Positions 60,224 through 64,000 of a DNA stretch of 64,000 nt are shown here, piece after piece. Within the stretch, counting starts at the first letter, position 1. Each line of letters starts with the position of its first letter. This DNA is from an uncultured Candidatus Melainabacteria bacterium (GTDB taxonomy: Bacteria; Cyanobacteriota; Vampirovibrionia; Gastranaerophilales; Gastranaerophilaceae). The stretch covers positions 1-64,000 of the forward strand of contig CANNUY010000010.1 in the NCBI GenBank assembly GCA_947525005.1, in the 5' to 3' direction. The translations under genes were made by a program, and so were the position numbers. The notes beneath the pieces were generated by a model that saw only the letters and a program-made list of their open reading frames with translations, was not told where the DNA came from and did not search any database.

Positions 60224-61612
60224 ATGATTGAACTGAATTACAAATATGCAGATGCCTTAGTAATTGGTGAAGAAAATGGTTTAAATCTTGAACAAGAATT
60301 TGCTAATTATAAAGAAACCATAGCAAACATCATTACTGACTTAAATCAAAGAAAAGACAAACCTGGACAATGGTTACAATGGATGAATCTTGGTTATAAC
60401 GAGGAAACTGTTTGGTATGTAAAAGAATTTGCATCTATGGTAAAAGGAAAGTTCGATAATATATTAGTTCTAGGGATTGGTGGTTCTGCATTAGGTGGAA
60501 TTGCTGTTACAGAAGCGTTACTCAAACCTTATTGGAATATGCTTACTCCAGAACAACGAGATGGAATGCCAAGAATTTTCTTCTTAGATAATATTGATCC
60601 TGATTCAATAACAGGACTATTAGAAATGTTAGATTTGAAGAAAACATTAGTTAATGTAATAACAAAATCTGGCTCAACTGCTGAAACAATGTCACAATAT
60701 ATGATTGTTAAAAACCTATTAGAACAAGAATTAGGTGATGAATATAGAAAAAATATTGTTGCAACAACTGATAAAATGACAGGGGTATTAAGACAACTAG
60801 CTGACCAAGAAGGCTATAAAACATTTGTAGTTCCTGATGATGTTGGTGGAAGATTCTCTGTATTTTCAGCTGTTGGACTAGTTCCTTTTGCACTAGTTGG
60901 ATTGAATATTGATGAAATAGTTCAAGGTGTAAAAGATATGGACTTGGCACTTAAAAATACTGATATAAATAACAATATTGCTGCGCAAAATGCTTTAATC
61001 CATTATTTAATGGATACTAAAAAAGGCAAGAATTTATCAGTTATGATGCCATATTCTTCTAGATTAAAATATGTATCTGATTGGTATGTTCAATTATGGG
61101 CAGAGTCATTAGGTAAAGAAGATAATAAAAATGGAGAGAAAGTACACGTAGGACCTACTCCTATAAAAGCTGTTGGCGCTACTGATCAACACTCTCAAAT
61201 CCAACTTTATAACGAAGGACCAAACGATAAAGTTATCAATTTTATAAGAGTTGGTAAGTTTGAACACACATTAGAAATTCCAAAGATTTTTGAATACACA
61301 GGTATTGGATACTTAGGTGGTAAGACTGTTAATGATTTGATAAATGCAGAAGCAGATTCAACAAGAGTTGCACTTTCTGATTACCAAAGACCTACAATAA
61401 CAATTACTCTACCTGAGATTGATGAATATAATGTAGCACAGTTACTTTATATGTTAGAAGTTCAAACAGCGATTGCTGGCGAATTGTATAATATCAATAC
61501 ATTTAATCAACCAGGTGTTGAACAAGCAAAAAATTATACTTATGCGTTGATGGGTCGTTCAGGATATGAAGATTCTGCAAAACGAATCCAATCAAAGATG
61601 GCTACAGTATAG
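60224..61612 (+). CDS. pgi: Glucose-6-phosphate isomerase
   Basis: 462 residues, the shorter bacterial type. Sugar-phosphate loops: LVLGIGGSALGGIAVTEALL and NVITKSGSTAETMSQYM (SIS fold). DVGGRFSVFSAVGLVPFAL is the classic PGI signature-1 region. LWAESLGKEDNKNGEKVHVG and GATDQHSQIQLYNEGPNDK carry the catalytic Glu and His. It interconverts glucose 6-phosphate and fructose 6-phosphate in glycolysis. GAAAGGTAGATTGA precedes the ATG. It is closed by a strong terminator. Confidence 0.97.
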   Translation: MIELNYKYADALVIGEENGLNLEQEFANYKETIANIITDLNQRKDKPGQWLQWMNLGYNEETVWYVKEFASMVKGKFDNILVLGIGGSALGGIAVTEALLKPYWNMLTPEQRDGMPRIFFLDNIDPDSITGLLEMLDLKKTLVNVITKSGSTAETMSQYMIVKNLLEQELGDEYRKNIVATTDKMTGVLRQLADQEGYKTFVVPDDVGGRFSVFSAVGLVPFALVGLNIDEIVQGVKDMDLALKNTDINNNIAAQNALIHYLMDTKKGKNLSVMMPYSSRLKYVSDWYVQLWAESLGKEDNKNGEKVHVGPTPIKAVGATDQHSQIQLYNEGPNDKVINFIRVGKFEHTLEIPKIFEYTGIGYLGGKTVNDLINAEADSTRVALSDYQRPTITITLPEIDEYNVAQLLYMLEVQTAIAGELYNINTFNQPGVEQAKNYTYALMGRSGYEDSAKRIQSKMATV

Positions 61613-61630
61613 ACTTAGGGAGAAGTTTTT

Positions 61631-61666
61631 AAAGAGGCGCTCATTTTTGATGAGCGCCTCTTTTTA
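61631..61666 (+). terminator. Terminator of pgi
   Basis: AAAGAGGCGCTCAT (61631-61644) and ATGAGCGCCTCTTT (61650-61663) form a perfect 14-bp stem followed by T. Confidence 0.93.
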
Positions 61667-61718
61667 TAAATCCAAAACTTTTACAAAAATTCATACGTTT
61701 ATGTGTTAAATTATTATT

Positions 61719-64000
61719 ATGTCAAAGTTTATACCACTTCACATTCACACAGAGTATTCACTATTAGATGGGGCAATTAGAGTTAATGACTTAGTTGATT
61801 TTGCCGTAGATAATGACATGCCTGCTATTGCGATTACTGACCACGGGGTTATGTATTCAGCAATTGAGTTTTATGAATATGCTCATAAAAAAGGTATAAA
61901 ACCTTTGATTGGTTGTGAATTTTATGTGCACGATTCAGATATTCACGTTAAAGATTCTAGCGATAACCCACTTTACCACCTTGTGTTGATAGCAAAAAAC
62001 TCTGCTGGATATTTCAATTTAATTAAACTTGTATCAACTGCTTGGTGTGAAGGGTTTTATTATAAACCACGTATCAACTGGGAACTCTTAAAAAATCACC
62101 ATGAAGGATTGATTTGTTGTTCAGCCTGTTTAGGTGGTGAAGTACTACAAGATTTATTAAAGGGTGATAAGGCAAAAGCAAAAGAGGTTGCAAAACAGTA
62201 TCAAGATTTGTTCGGAGAAGATTATTATATTGAGTTGCAAGATCACGGATTAGAAGAACAAAAACGTACTAATCCTGATTTGATTGATATAGCAAATGAA
62301 CTTGGTATAAAAATGGTTATCACAAACGACTCTCACTATTTAAGAAGAGAAGATGCTGATATGCATGATACCTTGTTGTGTTTACAAACAAACTCAAATA
62401 AAGATGACCCTAATAGATTCCATTTTTCAAACAACGAGTTTTACGTTAAAACAAAAGAAGAAATGAGAGATGCGTTCAAGTGGATGGACGCAGATATGTT
62501 TGAAGAATGTGTCAAAAATACTGAGGATATCGCAAACAAATGCGATTTAACGATTGAACTTCACAACGCACCATTACCTCATTATGAAGTACCAAAAGGG
62601 TTTACCATACCTACTTATTTGAACCATTTAGTAATGGAAGGTTTAAAAGAACGATACGGAGAAGACGTACCAGAAGCTATTTATGATAGAGCAAAATATG
62701 AGCTTGGTATTATTGAACAAATGGGATTCCCTGCATATTTCTTGATTACTTGGGACTTTATCCACTTTGCTAAGACCCACGATATTCCAGTAGGTCCAGG
62801 ACGTGGTTCTGCTGCAGGGTCTGTTGTTGCGTATGCTCTAGGAATTACAGATATTGACCCTATCAGACATAAACTCTTGTTTGAAAGATTCTTGAACCCT
62901 GAACGATTTACGATGCCCGATATTGATATTGACTTTTGTATTGAACGCCGTGGTGAAGTTATTGATTACGTTACCCAAAAATACGGTGAGGACAAAGTCT
63001 GTCAGATTATCACATTCAGTACTTATGCTCCAAAAGCTGCTTTTAAGGGTGTAGGTAGAGTTTTACAAGTTCCGTTTGCTGAAAGTAACAGACTTACTGG
63101 ATTAATAGAGCCTGCATTAGATATTGCTAAAAATGATAATCCAAAGGCTGAATGGTTAAAAGATGCAGTTAAGGCTGAAGGTTCAGAATTCAAACAGTTG
63201 TATGACGATGATTATCAAATATCAAACCCTGAAACAGGAAAAGAAATCAGTTTCAAACGTTGGGTTGATATGGCGATTGCTATTGAAGGACTAAAATGTG
63301 GAACGGGTACTCACGCAGCAGGGGTTATCATCTCTCACGCACCACTTGATACAATTTTGCCTGTACAACCTGCTAAAACGGGTATTGTACAAACAGGTTA
63401 TCCAAAACACGAAGCTACAGAAGTTCTTGATCTGTTAAAAATGGACTTTTTGGGTTTAAGAAACCTTACAATGATTACTAAGACGGTTAAACTTATTAAA
63501 AAATACCGTAACATTGACGTTGATATTAATAACATATCCTTAGATGATAAACCAACTTATGATATGTTGACAAAAGGTGAAACAATCGGGGTATTCCAGC
63601 TTGAATCTCAAGGTATGATGAACCTTGTTAAACGTCTAAGACCTGACGTTTTTGAAGATTTGGGTGCGTTGGTTGCTTTGTTCCGTCCAGGACCATTGGG
63701 TTCAGGCATGGTTGATGATTTCGTTGCAAGAAAACACGGTGAACAAGAAATTACTTATGCTCACCCGTTACTTGAACCTGTATTGAAAGATACTTATGGA
63801 ACGATTGTATATCAAGAACAGATTATGCAAGTTTTTCAGGTTTTAGCAGATTATTCGTTGGGTCAAGCTGACCAAGTCCGTCGTATGATGGGTAAAAAAG
63901 ACTTAAAAACGATGGAAGAACAAAGAGGTAAGTTTATTGAAGCTTCTGCAAAACACGATATGTCAAAAGAAGCTGCCGAAAAACTCTTTAACCAAATTCT
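61719..64000 (+). CDS. dnaE: DNA polymerase III alpha subunit (3' end outside the window)
   Basis: The first 760 codons are present; the frame is open to the window edge. N-terminal PHP domain: FIPLHIHTEYSLLDGAIRVN, AIAITDHGVMYSAIEFYEYA, and TNDSHYLRREDADMHD. The polymerase core begins with GPGRGSAAGSVVAYALGITD, and NPERFTMPDIDIDFC carries the catalytic aspartates. Then AAGVIISHAPL, LEPVLKDTYGTIVYQEQIMQ and RRMMGKKDLKTMEEQRGKF. It is the replicative polymerase of the DnaE1 type. The C-terminal domains (HhH, OB, tau-binding) are not visible. The start has no strong ribosome binding site and the PHP domain begins immediately. Confidence 0.95.
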   Translation, partial: MSKFIPLHIHTEYSLLDGAIRVNDLVDFAVDNDMPAIAITDHGVMYSAIEFYEYAHKKGIKPLIGCEFYVHDSDIHVKDSSDNPLYHLVLIAKNSAGYFNLIKLVSTAWCEGFYYKPRINWELLKNHHEGLICCSACLGGEVLQDLLKGDKAKAKEVAKQYQDLFGEDYYIELQDHGLEEQKRTNPDLIDIANELGIKMVITNDSHYLRREDADMHDTLLCLQTNSNKDDPNRFHFSNNEFYVKTKEEMRDAFKWMDADMFEECVKNTEDIANKCDLTIELHNAPLPHYEVPKGFTIPTYLNHLVMEGLKERYGEDVPEAIYDRAKYELGIIEQMGFPAYFLITWDFIHFAKTHDIPVGPGRGSAAGSVVAYALGITDIDPIRHKLLFERFLNPERFTMPDIDIDFCIERRGEVIDYVTQKYGEDKVCQIITFSTYAPKAAFKGVGRVLQVPFAESNRLTGLIEPALDIAKNDNPKAEWLKDAVKAEGSEFKQLYDDDYQISNPETGKEISFKRWVDMAIAIEGLKCGTGTHAAGVIISHAPLDTILPVQPAKTGIVQTGYPKHEATEVLDLLKMDFLGLRNLTMITKTVKLIKKYRNIDVDINNISLDDKPTYDMLTKGETIGVFQLESQGMMNLVKRLRPDVFEDLGALVALFRPGPLGSGMVDDFVARKHGEQEITYAHPLLEPVLKDTYGTIVYQEQIMQVFQVLADYSLGQADQVRRMMGKKDLKTMEEQRGKFIEASAKHDMSKEAAEKLFNQI

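Overview
The window is AT-rich and uses the standard genetic code. Gene content points to an anaerobic, fermentative, diderm bacterium. Desulfoferrodoxin, a C_GCAxxG_C_C redox protein, FocA and D-lactate dehydrogenase indicate the anaerobic lifestyle. A signal-peptide beta-barrel porin and rfbA indicate an outer membrane. My best guess is a gut member of the non-photosynthetic cyanobacterial sister group (Gastranaerophilales / Vampirovibrionia, 'Melainabacteria'). That rests on the mix of families and on a recurrent family starting MGL(S/A)SSQARLLNLT; it is an inference, not a database result.

Layout. 0-12 kb: housekeeping genes (typA, prs, a FliI/SctN-type export ATPase, rfbA, pheT, pgeF) and a large HD-domain protein with a possible ADP-ribosyltransferase-like tail. 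12-25 kb: two full members, plus a third at the left window edge, of a family with near-constant coiled-coil ends and an unrelated centre. Between them lie redox, formyltransferase and endonuclease IV-like genes, a porin, focA, hsp20 and a D-lactate dehydrogenase. 25-32.7 kb: dnaB, two proteins sharing an N-terminal module, a nanE-ROK kinase-UbiA operon, a dGTPase-like HD protein, a TSCPD protein and a second hsp20.

32.9-43.0 kb: a complete integrated element of about 10.0 kb in the initiator tRNA-fMet gene. It is bounded by a 45-bp direct repeat running from the anticodon loop to the CCA end. It carries a XRE regulator with a palindromic operator candidate, an undescribed three-gene cassette, an excisionase-like gene, an HUH (Rep/relaxase-like) protein, a serine recombinase overlapping a tyrosine integrase, and a HamA-HamB (Hachiman-like) anti-phage pair. 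Each att copy is followed by its own terminator, and near-identical 21-bp candidate integrase arm sites lie inside both ends.

43-64 kb: a calpain-like cysteine protease abuts the right end of the element. After it come rqcH, thyX, rpmE, a YkgJ-type protein, desulfoferrodoxin, a phosphoglycerate-mutase-like protein without the usual catalytic Arg, a Cys-rich secreted protein, ftsH, pnp, two large lineage-type unknowns, an EmrB-type exporter, pgi and the 5' part of dnaE.

Three threads link the genes. (1) A possible export theme: an export ATPase without other apparatus genes nearby, flagellin-like constant/variable/constant proteins, and effector-like HD/ART and calpain proteins. (2) A mobile defence island in an essential tRNA. 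(3) A mosaic of dispersed intergenic repeats near 0.1, 12.2, 19.1, 24.9, 47.4 and 49.3 kb, including one pair that looks like a filled and an empty insertion site.
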